Positions 54,805-63,166 of a stretch of DNA of 64,000 bases are shown piece by piece. Each line of letters begins with the position of its first letter. Position 1 is the first letter of the stretch. The stretch is taken from positions 62,001 through 126,000 of the forward strand of contig CAWGEH010000010.1 in NCBI GenBank assembly GCA_963821505.1, read 5' to 3'. The stretch comes from VAZQ01 sp963821505. GTDB lineage: Bacteria; Pseudomonadota; Alphaproteobacteria; Rhizobiales; Xanthobacteraceae. Below the pieces are notes generated by a model that was not told where the DNA came from, made no database searches, and saw nothing but the letters and a program-made list of their open reading frames with translations. Position numbers and translations under genes: made by a program.

Positions 54805-55287
54805 GTGAAACTTCTTTGCGCCATGGCTCTTGCAGTGTTCTCTGTAGCCGCTCCCGTGGCTTCGCCCGCACATTCGCTCGACCTGTCATTGATGTCGGCG
54901 CTGTGTTCCGACGACTACTACGAGGACACGGCTGGCCAGTGTGGTGCCATCTCTGCCGGCGAAGTTTTCACGATTGAGGCGATCTTGGCGAAATATGGGG
55001 TTGTCATCACCGGAGATACCGATGAAGAGGTAATCGTCCTCTACTTAGACGACCTGGAGGACACGCCGGTCGGTTCGATTCAGCCCCGGAACGAAGACGC
55101 GGTTGTGATTGATGACAAGTCCAACGCGGCCGACGAGCAGGAGACAATCGCTTCTAAGGTCATCACCGTGCAACCGCCACTCGAAATAGGTGGCGAGGCG
55201 GCGGACGATGTCACAACGACCGGTCCAACCGCGCGGCGCATCCCGACAGCCGCGGAGCCTGTCGAGGACACTCGGACGATCGAATGA
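54805..55287 (+). CDS. Small acidic secreted protein
   Basis: 160 residues from a GTG with GGAGG upstream. Signal peptide ends near SPAHSL. The mature part has a cysteine pair (CSDDYYEDTAGQCG) and then an acidic, disordered tail rich in Asp, Glu, Thr. No domain recognised. Confidence 0.6.
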   Translation: MKLLCAMALAVFSVAAPVASPAHSLDLSLMSALCSDDYYEDTAGQCGAISAGEVFTIEAILAKYGVVITGDTDEEVIVLYLDDLEDTPVGSIQPRNEDAVVIDDKSNAADEQETIASKVITVQPPLEIGGEAADDVTTTGPTARRIPTAAEPVEDTRTIE

Positions 55288-55372
55288 AGGAGCGACGAGG
55301 GCGTGGCCCTATGTTGACGGTCCTCAATACCGGGAACACCTGTCGGACCCCATCAACGCAAAGTATCGCGTC

Positions 55373-55697
55373 ATGAGCCCCGTATCCCTTGTGCCCGAAC
55401 AAGACCTCCATTTCGTACTTTGTGACTTCGGTCGGTCTGGCCAGTCGTATGTCGAGACTGACCCGACGGAAGCAGATGCCTCCACCATCGTGCGCAATCT
55501 ACTACACGGGCAATACGATCGACCCGTTCGAGTTTTGGCGCTGAATGTTGAAGAAGGTTGGGTGCGGGATGTGTCGGAAATCATCGCCACTAAGGTGCAA
55601 GACATGGCTCAGCGTCCTGACCGCCGGAACGCGCGCGTTCGTTGAGGCGCACAGCGACCCAACCGACGAGCAAAAGATGCTGCCGCTGTGGCAGTGA
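55373..55697 (+). pseudogene. Small conserved rhizobial protein, frameshifted
   Basis: The start MSPVSLVPEQDLHFVLCDFG with VETDPTEADASTIVRNLL and LNVEEGWVRDVSEIIA is a family I know from Bradyrhizobium-type genomes. The frame then ends early at 55645, but another frame gives the expected C-terminus LTAGTRAFVEAHSDPTDEQ up to 55697. An extra C at 55616-55617 explains it. Restored: 107 residues. Function unknown. Confidence 0.7.
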
Positions 55698-55743
55698 GGG
55701 TCATTATCGCTCAGACCTGTTCGCGACACCCATGCCTGGCGCG

Positions 55744-56166
55744 TCAGCGTGAAAAACGTCCGGGTGGCGGTGCTTCGGGCCAGCGACTAGGTAACCGCGG
55801 CGGCGCAGGCTGAGACGGCGCAGCTTGCCCCTCGGTGCCTTCCGGCCTCACTGCCTCGGTGGAATCCGGGATCGGTGGTCTCTTTGGAGGAAGCACAACG
55901 GTCTGCGGCTGTTGCAGTTTGCGCACTGATTTGACCTGCTTCTTTGACGGCTTACTTGCCCCCTTTTTCGACGGTTTCTCCCGCGGAATCACAAGGGTCG
56001 CGTCTGGCAAGTCGTCGGCAGACAATCCGCGGCCGCTCGGGAGTTTCTCGGACTCCACCCAGCGCAAAAAGGTCTCTTTTAGCTCATCAATTGCAGCGCA
56101 CCCCGCGAGGCCAAAGCTCGCGGACAAGGCCATTAGAACGAGCGCAACCCGACCACAGGCACGCAT
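55744..56166 (-). CDS. Proline-rich lipoprotein
   Basis: 140 residues. Lipobox LAGC at about residue 20-23 after a hydrophobic leader. The middle is charged with KPSKKGASKPSKKQ, the end Pro-rich (PSQPAPPRLPSRWPEAPPPG). Probably membrane-anchored; no domain. Confidence 0.7.
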   Translation of the reverse strand: MRACGRVALVLMALSASFGLAGCAAIDELKETFLRWVESEKLPSGRGLSADDLPDATLVIPREKPSKKGASKPSKKQVKSVRKLQQPQTVVLPPKRPPIPDSTEAVRPEGTEGQAAPSQPAPPRLPSRWPEAPPPGRFSR

Positions 56167-56205
56167 TGGGATCGTCAGCGCTTCAAGAACGGATCTCCTT
56201 CCATG

Positions 56206-56400
56206 TCAGGCGGCTTCGGCGGCTGCGCGTTCGGCGAAGGCTGCTATTCGCTTGGCGTCGAGGGCTAACTCGCGCCACCGGTCGCGAGACTGGCGCAGGT
56301 CATCGACGCATGCTTGCAGGTCGGCGATGATTACTTCGAGACGACGGCAATTAGCGCATTTGCTGGCCGCGATGGCGTGCGGGTGGTTGAAGATCGACAT
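56206..56400 (-). CDS. Small cysteine-containing helical protein
   Basis: 64 residues from the ATG at 56400, starting MSIFNHPHAIAASKCANCRR; a C-x2-C pair is followed by a single amphipathic helix rich in Arg and Ala. A small family seen in Bradyrhizobium-type genomes; function unknown. Confidence 0.55.
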   Translation of the reverse strand: MSIFNHPHAIAASKCANCRRLEVIIADLQACVDDLRQSRDRWRELALDAKRIAAFAERAAAEAA

Positions 56401-56586
56401 GCGGGGCATCCCTCGCTGGCTATTGGGACAGAAGCGAGGCTGGCACCGGTATGGTTTCTGGGCGGTTAACGTCCACGGTTCGAGGTTTTGCAATTAGAGG
56501 ATGCTTGCTGCACCTGCTCGACGCGGTGCGTCCCTTACGGATATCACCTGAATTGGCCGACGCGCTAACTGGCCTATCTTTTGAGC

Positions 56587-56748
56587 ATGTTCTCCGAGAC
56601 GCCCACTCCTCCCCTCTGCCCCATCTGCCGTGAGCCGATGGAGTTCATTAAGGCCGTCCCTCATCTGGGAGGGCTCCCGGAGATGTTCGTGTTCTATTGT
56701 TCCCGCTGCAACCAGGCGGAAACAAAGGTGCAGGAACAAGCTGCGTAA
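56587..56748 (+). CDS. Small zinc-ribbon protein, 53 residues
   Basis: Starts MFSETPTPPLCPICREP and contains FYCSRCNQAE, giving two C-x2-C pairs as in zinc ribbons. Stop TAA at 56746-56748. The four-cysteine spacing and proline-containing start argue for a real gene. Function unknown. Confidence 0.65.
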   Translation: MFSETPTPPLCPICREPMEFIKAVPHLGGLPEMFVFYCSRCNQAETKVQEQAA

Positions 56749-56823
56749 GTGCAAAAGTGACCCTAGGCGCGCGCCGGGGAACCGTCGGGGTTGTTCCGGC
56801 GAGGTAAGCGGAAGACCTTTGCG

Positions 56824-57037
56824 ATGGCAACTTATCAGGTCAAGTTTCTACAGGATTCTGCTCAGCCCCGACGGACATCCGTTCAAGTGCCTGCAGGGGA
56901 AAATTGACGTGCTTGACGTGGAAAGCTCTGCGCAAGCTGCAGAAAATGCATCCAGAAGGTTCGCAGCGCTTCACGGGCTTAGGGACTGGAAGATGCATGC
57001 GGACGCGATGGAGGTCGTATCCGCGGAGTCTCAGTAG
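56824..57037 (+). pseudogene. Small conserved protein, frameshifted
   Basis: The first residues MATYQVK and, in another frame, FYRILLSPDGHPFKCLQGK onward to ALHGLRDWKMHADAMEVV make one 70-residue member of a family I know from rhizobia (consensus MATYxVKFY...SSDGHPFKCLQ). An extra T in TTT at 56845-56847 breaks the frame. Function unknown. Confidence 0.68.
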
Positions 57038-57145
57038 GGTTAAATGCCCACCTCGGCCTTCTTTACCCATTCGTTGAGCGTTTGTGACCTGCACCCGGTT
57101 CCGAAGACGCCGAGTTAGGTGTTTTGATGGAGCTGGAGGTGGGTC

Positions 57146-57435
57146 ATGGAGAGACGGAAGTTCACGCGGGAGTCAAGCTTGAGGCGGTGCGCCTGATCAA
57201 GGATCGAGGCGTGTCCTATGGGCAGGCTTCGCAGGACCTGGGCGTGCATCCGTCGCAGCTGCGCGATTGGGTGAAGAAGTTCGCCGACGATCCGCAACAT
57301 GCCTTCCCCGGCCACGGTCAGATGAAGCCGGAGCAGCTCGAGATCGCGCGGCTCAAGCGCGAAGTTGCCAAGCTGAAGGCGGAGCGAGATATCCTAAAAA
57401 AAGCCGCGGCCTACTTCGCGAAGGAATCGACGTGA
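57146..57435 (+). pseudogene. IS3 transposase orfA, frameshifted near the start
   Basis: From the ATG at 57146 the sequence reads MERRKFTRE and then loses frame; removing the break (one missing T at about 57171) gives the normal FKLEAVRLIKDRGVSYGQA and on through the leucine-zipper-like LEIARLKREVAKLKAERDIL. The A_AAA_AAG run near 57396-57402 is the usual programmed -1 frameshift site to orfB. Confidence 0.78.
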
Positions 57436-58298
57436 AGTTCGGTTTCATTGCGAAGCACCGGGGGATCTGGCCGGCGGATTGGTTGTGCGAGGCGCTCGGT
57501 GTCTCGCGAGGTGGGTTCTATGCTTGGCTGACCCGACCGCGCAGCCAACGCAGCCGGAGCGATGAAGAGCTTGGAGGGAGGGTTCGCGCCAGCTTCCTTG
57601 CGAGCGATCGGACCTACGGCGCCAGGCGAGTGTGGAAGGATTTACTGACGGAAGGCATGGCGTGCGGGCTGCACAGGATCGAGCGGTTGATGCGGCGGCA
57701 GGCTCTCAAAGCACGCCCGCGACGGCGTCGCCTGCCGCCCGATCTGGGTGAGCGGCAGGCGGCCGCCGTCGCTCCCAATGTGCTCGATCGCACCTTCGAA
57801 GCGCCTGCTCCCAACCGTAAATGGATTGCTGACTTCACCTATGTCGGGACGGCTGAGGGCTGGCTCTATGTCGCCGCCGTCATCGATCTCTTTTCCCGCC
57901 GTGTCGTCGGCTGGTCGATGAGCGCAGGGATGACGGCGCAGCTCGTCACCGATGCCCTGGTGATGGCGATCTGGCGACGAGGCAAGCCCGATGCGCTGCT
58001 GCATCACTCCGATCGCGGCAGCCAATACACCAGCGAGCAGTTCCAACGACTGATGGCTGATCACGGCGTCGTCTGCTCGATGAGCCGCTCGGGCAACGTC
58101 TGGGACAACGCCGCGATGGAAAGCTTCTTCTCGTCGCTGAAGACCGAACGCACAGGCCGTAAAACGTACAGGACCCGGGACGAGGCAAGAGCTGATGTGT
58201 TCGACTACATCGAACGCTTCTACAATGCCAAACGCAGGCATTCGAGGATCGGATACCTGAGCCCTATGGAGTTCGAAAGGCAGGCAGGATTAGCTTAA
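57432..58298 (+). CDS. IS3-family transposase orfB
   Basis: 288 residues from a GTG overlapping the orfA stop. The DDE catalytic residues fit IADFTYVGT (D), VIDLFSRRVVGW region, HHSDRGSQYTS (D) and NAAMESFFSSLK (E). It catalyses cut-and-copy transposition of IS3; production normally needs the orfA-orfB frameshift fusion. Confidence 0.9.
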   Translation: MKFGFIAKHRGIWPADWLCEALGVSRGGFYAWLTRPRSQRSRSDEELGGRVRASFLASDRTYGARRVWKDLLTEGMACGLHRIERLMRRQALKARPRRRRLPPDLGERQAAAVAPNVLDRTFEAPAPNRKWIADFTYVGTAEGWLYVAAVIDLFSRRVVGWSMSAGMTAQLVTDALVMAIWRRGKPDALLHHSDRGSQYTSEQFQRLMADHGVVCSMSRSGNVWDNAAMESFFSSLKTERTGRKTYRTRDEARADVFDYIERFYNAKRRHSRIGYLSPMEFERQAGLA

Positions 58299-58358
58299 GT
58301 ACGTGTCATCCAAACCGGGTGCAGGTCAGGTGTCGAATCCGCAAAGGAGAGCAACGCC

Positions 58359-59633
58359 ATGACGACTGTTACCACGCCTTCATCGCTCGCGCTCGCGCCC
58401 AGCCTCGAGACGGCTTGGCAAGATGTGGACAGCTCCTTTGAGCGCTTCTGTCTGACGGCCGGGATCGGAGCCATCGAGCAAATGCTTTGCGAGGACGCGC
58501 AGCGGCTCGCCGGCGCGCCGCATAATCGTGGCGGAGGCCGCGTCGGCCACCGCTGGGGCAGGACCAAGGGAAAGATCGGTTTCCATGGTGGCAAGGTTGC
58601 CGTGCATCGCCCGCGGGTGCGCAGTTACGACGGCCATGAAGTTGCGCTGCCGACCTGGAGGGCGGCACAGACCGAGGACTGGCTTGGCCGCTGGGCCATG
58701 AACCTAATGCTGATCAACGTGTCGACGCGCAAGCTCAGGCGTGCCGTGCGGCTGCCCGAGGGCGATCTGCCGGTCATTGCCGGCGAAGGCACCTCGAAGT
58801 CAGCGGCCTCGCGTCGGTTCGTGGCACTGTCGGCAGAACGGCTGGCCGAGTGGATGGCGGCTGACCTGTCCAAGCTGGACCTTCTGGTCATTCAGATCGA
58901 CGGGTTGCACATGGGCAACGACCTGGTGCTGGTCGCTGCCCTCGGCATTGATGGAGAAGGCCACAAACATCCGCTCGCCCTGATCGAAGGAGCAACCGAG
59001 AACGCCGCCGTCGTGCAGGCGCTCATCGACAACCCGATCGAGCGCGGGCTTGATCCCAAGGTCTGCCGGCTGTTCATCATCGACGGCGCCAAAGCGCTGA
59101 GCAAAGTCATCCGTCGCACGTTCGGCGCTCACACGCCGGTCCAGCGCTGCCAGATTCATAAAGCCCGCAACGTGATCGAGCGGCTGCCCAAGCCGCTGCA
59201 TGCGTCGGTACGCCCGGCGCTCCGGCAGGCTTGGGAGCTCGACGATGCCGATAAAGCCGAGCGACTGTTGCGCAATCTCGCCCGTCGGCTTGACCAGGAG
59301 GCGCCCGGTGTCGCCGCCAGCATCCTTGAAGGGCTCGACGAGATGCTGACCGTCAACCGCCTCGGCTTGCCGGTAAAACTCAGGCGCTCGCTCGCCTGCA
59401 CCAACTCAATTGAGAACATGATGGGGACCGTGCGCCGCGTCTGTCGCAACGTGAAGCGATGGCGAAATGCCGCGATGGCACTGCGCTGGACCGCCGCCGG
59501 CATGATGGAGGCAGCCAAAGGCTTCCGTCGTTTGAAAGCCTACAAGCACCTGCCCGTTCTCAGAGCTGCGCTTGCAGCTCATCAATCCAAGTACGTCACC
59601 CAACGAGTTGAACACGACGCTGATGCCGCATAG
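58359..59633 (+). CDS. IS256-family transposase (copy A)
   Basis: 424 residues. The DDE Asp appear in VIQIDGLHMGNDLVL and FIIDGAKALSKVIRR, with C/H motif RCQIHKARNVIERLP and the Glu in TNSIENMMGTVRR. Full length and frame intact. The upstream end is cut close by the IS3 element (30 bases between them); its right inverted repeat was not identified. Confidence 0.87.
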   Translation: MTTVTTPSSLALAPSLETAWQDVDSSFERFCLTAGIGAIEQMLCEDAQRLAGAPHNRGGGRVGHRWGRTKGKIGFHGGKVAVHRPRVRSYDGHEVALPTWRAAQTEDWLGRWAMNLMLINVSTRKLRRAVRLPEGDLPVIAGEGTSKSAASRRFVALSAERLAEWMAADLSKLDLLVIQIDGLHMGNDLVLVAALGIDGEGHKHPLALIEGATENAAVVQALIDNPIERGLDPKVCRLFIIDGAKALSKVIRRTFGAHTPVQRCQIHKARNVIERLPKPLHASVRPALRQAWELDDADKAERLLRNLARRLDQEAPGVAASILEGLDEMLTVNRLGLPVKLRRSLACTNSIENMMGTVRRVCRNVKRWRNAAMALRWTAAGMMEAAKGFRRLKAYKHLPVLRAALAAHQSKYVTQRVEHDADAA

Positions 59634-59847
59634 CATCATCCATGGCGACGCCTACCTCGCCTATTTCAACAAAATCTGGGGCATCCCCTTGGCTGCAATG
59701 GCGGTGCAGTAGTCGGTGTGCTCGCTCATTTATGGCTCCCAATTCAGCGTCGCGTTCAGTGCAAGTCTTGGTCGAGCCGGTGAAACGATGGCCGTTGATC
59801 TGAAAATCATAATGCCAATACGGCGAACGCCAGGTGCCGTAGCGGGA
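59634..59847. other. Remnants between two IS256-type elements
   Basis: On the plus strand a short frame ends GIPLAAMAVQ at 59712, unknown origin. On the minus strand 59847 down to about 59729 reads RYGTWRSPYWHYDFQINGHR and then FTGSTKTCTERDAELG, the N-terminal part of a phage-type integrase of the kind that begins with a WHYDFQ motif. Both are truncated. Confidence 0.55.
59729..59847 (-). pseudogene. Phage integrase N-terminal fragment
   Basis: About 40 codons: SPYWHYDFQINGHRFTGSTK is the arm-binding signature of many phage integrases. It is cut on its N-terminal side by the IS256 copy B end and on the other by foreign sequence. Confidence 0.6.
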
Positions 59848-61266
59848 GTGGTTGGAAAATGAAGGCGGCGTAATCTCCAGCTTGATGCAACAAGCGATTC
59901 CGGCGTTGAAGCGCCGGCGGAGATCACGCCATGACAAGCGATATCACGACCCCTTGCCTGCCGCAGTCGGAAATCGAGGCGACGGAGCACCTTTTCGACA
60001 ACTGGTTCGATCCGATCGAAGCTGGCCTTCGGGATCGAGCGCGTGAATTCCTGCAAGCCATGCTCGAAGGCGAGCTCGACGAAGTTCTGGCGCGCTCGCG
60101 CTACGCCCGTCGCGCAAAGCCGGCGAGCGGTGATCCGCAGGAGCCCGCGGTCACCGGCCACCGCCACGGCCATCGGTCGCGCTCGCTGCTGGGAACATTC
60201 GGGAAGGTGGAGATCGCGCTGCCACGCGCGCGGCTGAACACTCCCGAGGGCAAGACAACCGAGTGGAAGACAACCGAGTGGAAGAGCCGCACGCTGCGGG
60301 CCTATCAGCGCCGCACGCTTGCTGCCGATGCACTGATCGCCAGCTGCTACCTGGCCGGCACCAACACGCGCCGTGTGCGCCGGGCGCTCGGTGCTCTGTT
60401 CGCCGGCGCGGTCGGCAAGGATACGGTGAGCCGGGTCTGGCGCAAGGTGAAGAGCGATTGGGACGCGTGGAATGCCCGCTCGCTGGCGGGGGAACCGATC
60501 GTGCGGCTCATTCTCGACGGCACCGTGGTGCGGGTGCGGCTCGACCGCAAAGCGACGGCGATCTCGCTGCTTGTCGTCATCGGCGTGTGCGCCGACGGCC
60601 AGAAGGTCTTGCTCGCAGTCAAAGCCATGGGCGGCGAGAGCACCGAGGCCTGGCGGGCGGTGCTCGACGATCTCATCCAGCGTGGTCTGCGGCGGCCCGA
60701 GTTCCTCATCGTCGATGGCGCGCCGGAACTCGAGAACGCGGTCGCCGCCGCGTGGGACGGCGTGCCGGTCCAGCGCTGCACCGTCCATAAGCACCGCAAC
60801 CTGCTGGCGCATGCACCCGAGCGGCTGCATGAGGAGATCTCCGCTGAATATAACGATATGATCTACGCCACGACGCGAGAGGAGATCGAGACGCGGCGCA
60901 AGGCCTTCATCCGTAAATGGCGGCTCAAGCACCGCGCCGTCGCCGACAGTCTGCAGGAAGCCGGTGACCGGCTCTTCACCTTCACGCGGCTGCCGCCGAG
61001 CCAGTGGCGCAGCGTTCGCACCACCAATGCAATCGAGCGGCTGCACGAAGAGTTCAAGCGACGGATCAAGACGCAAACCGTCCTGCCATCGGCGGATACC
61101 GCAGCCATGTTGTTCTGGGCGTTGCTCGCTTCCGGCCAGATTAACATGCGCAAGGTCGATGGCTGGCAAACGCTAGCCACCAAGCCCATCGATCAGCCAA
61201 TTGACCTCGCCGCCTGATCAGATAGCTTCAAGTCGCCGGAGATCGCGCCGCGCAAATTCCAACCAC
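59848..61266 (+). mobile_element. IS256-family insertion sequence (copy B)
   Basis: Left end GTGGTTGGAAAATG and right end (reverse complement) GTGGTTGGAATTTG, with further matches GCGGCG and ATCTCC, are inverted repeats around the transposase gene. Length about 1.42 kb. Target duplications were not evident. Confidence 0.75.
59931..61217 (+). CDS. IS256-family transposase (copy B)
   Basis: 428 residues. DDE residues in RLILDGTVVRVRLDRK and FLIVDGAPELENAV, with RCTVHKHRNLL and TNAIERLHEEFKRR. A 15-bp tandem duplication encodes KTTEWKTTEWKSR near residue 105-117, an insertion relative to family members. Otherwise intact. It differs from copy A, so they are separate elements. Confidence 0.87.
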   Translation: MTSDITTPCLPQSEIEATEHLFDNWFDPIEAGLRDRAREFLQAMLEGELDEVLARSRYARRAKPASGDPQEPAVTGHRHGHRSRSLLGTFGKVEIALPRARLNTPEGKTTEWKTTEWKSRTLRAYQRRTLAADALIASCYLAGTNTRRVRRALGALFAGAVGKDTVSRVWRKVKSDWDAWNARSLAGEPIVRLILDGTVVRVRLDRKATAISLLVVIGVCADGQKVLLAVKAMGGESTEAWRAVLDDLIQRGLRRPEFLIVDGAPELENAVAAAWDGVPVQRCTVHKHRNLLAHAPERLHEEISAEYNDMIYATTREEIETRRKAFIRKWRLKHRAVADSLQEAGDRLFTFTRLPPSQWRSVRTTNAIERLHEEFKRRIKTQTVLPSADTAAMLFWALLASGQINMRKVDGWQTLATKPIDQPIDLAA

Positions 61267-61863
61267 ATTCCGGGCGGCACCGAACGCGGCGTGCGGTAGG
61301 CTGTCATACCGCGCCCCCGCAGTAAAAAACGGGCGGCGTCACCGCGCTAGACAGTCCGGTGAAAACTTCAATGCGGTCTATGGCGCGTTTAGCGCCCTTT
61401 AGCCACGCAAATTGTTGATAATGCTCGCTCGTGCTACTACGGCCGCAGCCACCAAAAAATCCCATAACATCAAAATGTTAGCTGGATTCGATGGCAATGC
61501 ATGCGACCCGGTCGTCGGCTCGACTAACCTTGTGTCCACAGTGTGTCCACTGGGAGCCCGCTGGCGCGTTTTCCAGCCCTGCCCGCTGCTCGCGTACCTA
61601 GAAACTGATTTGCCGCGCGGCAGGCTCGGCGCAGATTCGCTCTCTTGCTGCCCTCGACGCGTGACGAGCGTCAGCCCGTTTCTTTAGAACGGCGTCCGCG
61701 CCGCTCGCTCTTGTCGAGCCGAATCCCTCAGTGTGATAATTTTGCAGCACAGGAGTGGTCTTAATGATCGCTTAACCCCCTCGCCAGCAAGCGGTTGCAA
61801 AAACGCCACCTTTTGACCACGGTTACCGGGCGCACTTCGCCTATCAACACGGGGGTGCTGCCA
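61267..61863. other. Intergenic stretch without a supported gene
   Basis: About 600 bases after the IS. It has a TGTGTCCACAGTGTGTCCAC block (about 61532-61551) of the kind found near integrase genes. Frames crossing it are unconvincing. Confidence 0.4.
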
Positions 61864-61959
61864 ATGACTAGAGGGTTGTTGGACGATATCCTGCTGTTCT
61901 CCTGCTTGGCCGCGTTCGTTACCGGGATAGTGATCGCGGCCGCAAACCTGATTATTTGA
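61864..61959 (+). CDS. Candidate 31-residue single-span peptide
   Basis: Reads MTRGLLDDILLFSCLAAFVT and on to AAANLII, a 31-residue frame whose centre could be a membrane span. It is followed 31 bases later by another 31-residue frame of like nature. No strong ribosome site; coding status is uncertain. Confidence 0.35.
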   Translation: MTRGLLDDILLFSCLAAFVTGIVIAAANLII

Positions 61960-61990
61960 TGAGGCGATAGCCGCGATTCCATCGCACGTC

Positions 61991-62086
61991 ATGACTTCCG
62001 ACCGGTTTGTCTCATTCGCGCTGCTGCTCGCAATTGCCATCGTACTGGGGATGATGTTCGCAATCGCGGTGTGGCTGCCGACATAA
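61991..62086 (+). CDS. Candidate 31-residue single-span peptide
   Basis: Reads MTSDRFVSFALLLAIAIVLG and ends AVWLPT, again 31 residues with one hydrophobic stretch. It parallels the previous frame in length and pattern but not in sequence. Uncertain. Confidence 0.35.
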   Translation: MTSDRFVSFALLLAIAIVLGMMFAIAVWLPT

Positions 62087-62219
62087 CAGCGGAAGCCACA
62101 GACGCGCGAAGCCACGTTGGCCAACTCAATGTGCAACGCTTCAGCGAGTGCCTGATGGGCATGCCACGTTGATCTTGATAACCAAACAAAGGGCGGTAGT
62201 AGGGGGATAAATCCCCGCG

Positions 62220-62291
62220 CTATTCCCTCCGCCAACTCTTAGCGAAGGCTGCCATCGCGACCTCGCGCGTTAGCTCGTAGCCGTGGACGTG
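62220..62291 (-). pseudogene. C-terminal copy of the 82-residue protein gene at 62634-62882
   Basis: Encodes HVHGYELTREVAMAAFAKSW and a final RRE, close to the end of the gene at 62634-62882 (HGYEPTRDGAMAAFAKSWRR). Only the last 22-23 codons are present, so it is a partial duplication. Confidence 0.65.
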
Positions 62292-62354
62292 CCCACTGGT
62301 TTTTCTCTTCGCGCCTCATGCCCGCCACACGGAAATCCGCCCGTCGCTAGGCTC

Positions 62355-62570
62355 CTACCGAGCGAGGGCTTCCTGATGCTCGGCTGCACCGGGCTGTATG
62401 ACTTGGCCCCGACACTGGAGGTAGAGAGGTGTACCTGGGGCGTAGCCCATAGCCAGACACTGCCTGTGAGCCGCGTCATCAACGACCCGCATCTGTTGGC
62501 CATCCATCCTCGAGACTGCGAAGGCCGCGACGGCCATTATCGCGGCCAAGGCAAAAAGAAGCCTGCCCAT
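62355..62570 (-). CDS. Small secreted cysteine-pair protein
   Basis: 71 residues from the ATG at 62570, which follows GGGGGATTCAC. N-terminal hydrophobic leader MGRLLFALAAIMAVAAFAV, then HRQCLAMGYAPGTPLYLQCR with two cysteines. I recognise the CxxxGxxPGTPxYxxC pattern from small periplasmic proteins of proteobacteria. Function unknown. Confidence 0.6.
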   Translation of the reverse strand: MGRLLFALAAIMAVAAFAVSRMDGQQMRVVDDAAHRQCLAMGYAPGTPLYLQCRGQVIQPGAAEHQEALAR

Positions 62571-62633
62571 TGTGAATCCCCCGTTCCCCTGAAGGACTCG
62601 ACCTAACTTGCTGGGCGGATTTGAGGCAAGGGC

Positions 62634-62882
62634 CTATTGCCGTCGCCAACTTTTAGCGAAGGCCGCCATAGCGCCGTCGCGCGTAGGCTCGTAGCCGTGC
62701 GTCGGTGTGCGGTCCTCGTGGTAGCCGAAGATCAGCGTCCACATCCACGGCGTGCCCACGGGTGAGGCGGCGGCCTTGAAGATGCGACCGACCACCGCGC
62801 CGTCGGCAAGCACGTCGTCGTCGTCGTTCCAGTCGCCGGATGGGCGGGAGGCAGACGCGCGTTTGAGAATCAGGGAGGTCAC
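62634..62882 (-). CDS. Small conserved rhizobial protein, 82 residues
   Basis: Begins MTSLILKRASASRPSGDWND and contains VLADGAVVGRIFKAAASPVG and GYHEDRTPTHGYEPTRDGAM, a family widespread in Bradyrhizobium-type genomes. Complete. No function known. A partial copy of its end lies at 62220. Confidence 0.7.
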   Translation of the reverse strand: MTSLILKRASASRPSGDWNDDDDVLADGAVVGRIFKAAASPVGTPWMWTLIFGYHEDRTPTHGYEPTRDGAMAAFAKSWRRQ

Positions 62883-62982
62883 CGACGCCTCCAGTCCTCC
62901 TCCGCCTCGCGCCGCCCCGCCGTCCCGCCGCGCACGCCGGGTTCTTCATCCTCGGTCGGGCTCAAGCGTTAGGCGATCAGTG

Positions 62983-63032
62983 CTAGTTGTGTGATTCAAA
63001 CGGAAGATTCCCGAATCGCCCGAAGCAGTTCA
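62983..63032 (+). repeat. 50-bp repeat, copy 1, at an IS630 remnant
   Basis: About 41 of 50 bases match the last 50 bases of the window (63951-64000). This copy runs into an IS630-type transposase end. Confidence 0.6.
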
Positions 63033-63165
63033 AGCTCTCGCCGCGATCGAACGCTTTCTGGCAGAGACAAACGCCGATCCCAAACCCTTCACCTGGACCG
63101 CACGTCCAAGCCGCATCCTCGCTGCTGTCAAACGAGGGAAAGAAAAGTTAAAGTCAATCCACTAA
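63028..63165 (+). pseudogene. IS630-family transposase C-terminal fragment
   Basis: 45 codons: ALAAIERFLAETNADPKPFT, then W and RILAAVKRGKEKLKSIH before TAA. This is the C-terminal end of IS630-type transposases (FLAxTNxxPKPFxWT). The rest of the gene is absent. Confidence 0.65.
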
Positions 63166-63166
63166 A

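Larger units (their letters stand above)
57085..58328 (+). mobile_element. IS3-family insertion sequence
   Basis: 1244 bp. The ends match: TGACCTGCACCCGGTT at the left and its reverse complement at 58313-58328. The element encodes orfA and orfB in the IS3 layout. No clear target duplication was seen. The orfA frame has a one-base deletion near its start. Confidence 0.85.

Noticed and set aside
61412..61687. 91-codon plus-strand frame after the IS
   Set aside because: Cysteine-rich mixture without family resemblance and no ribosome site.
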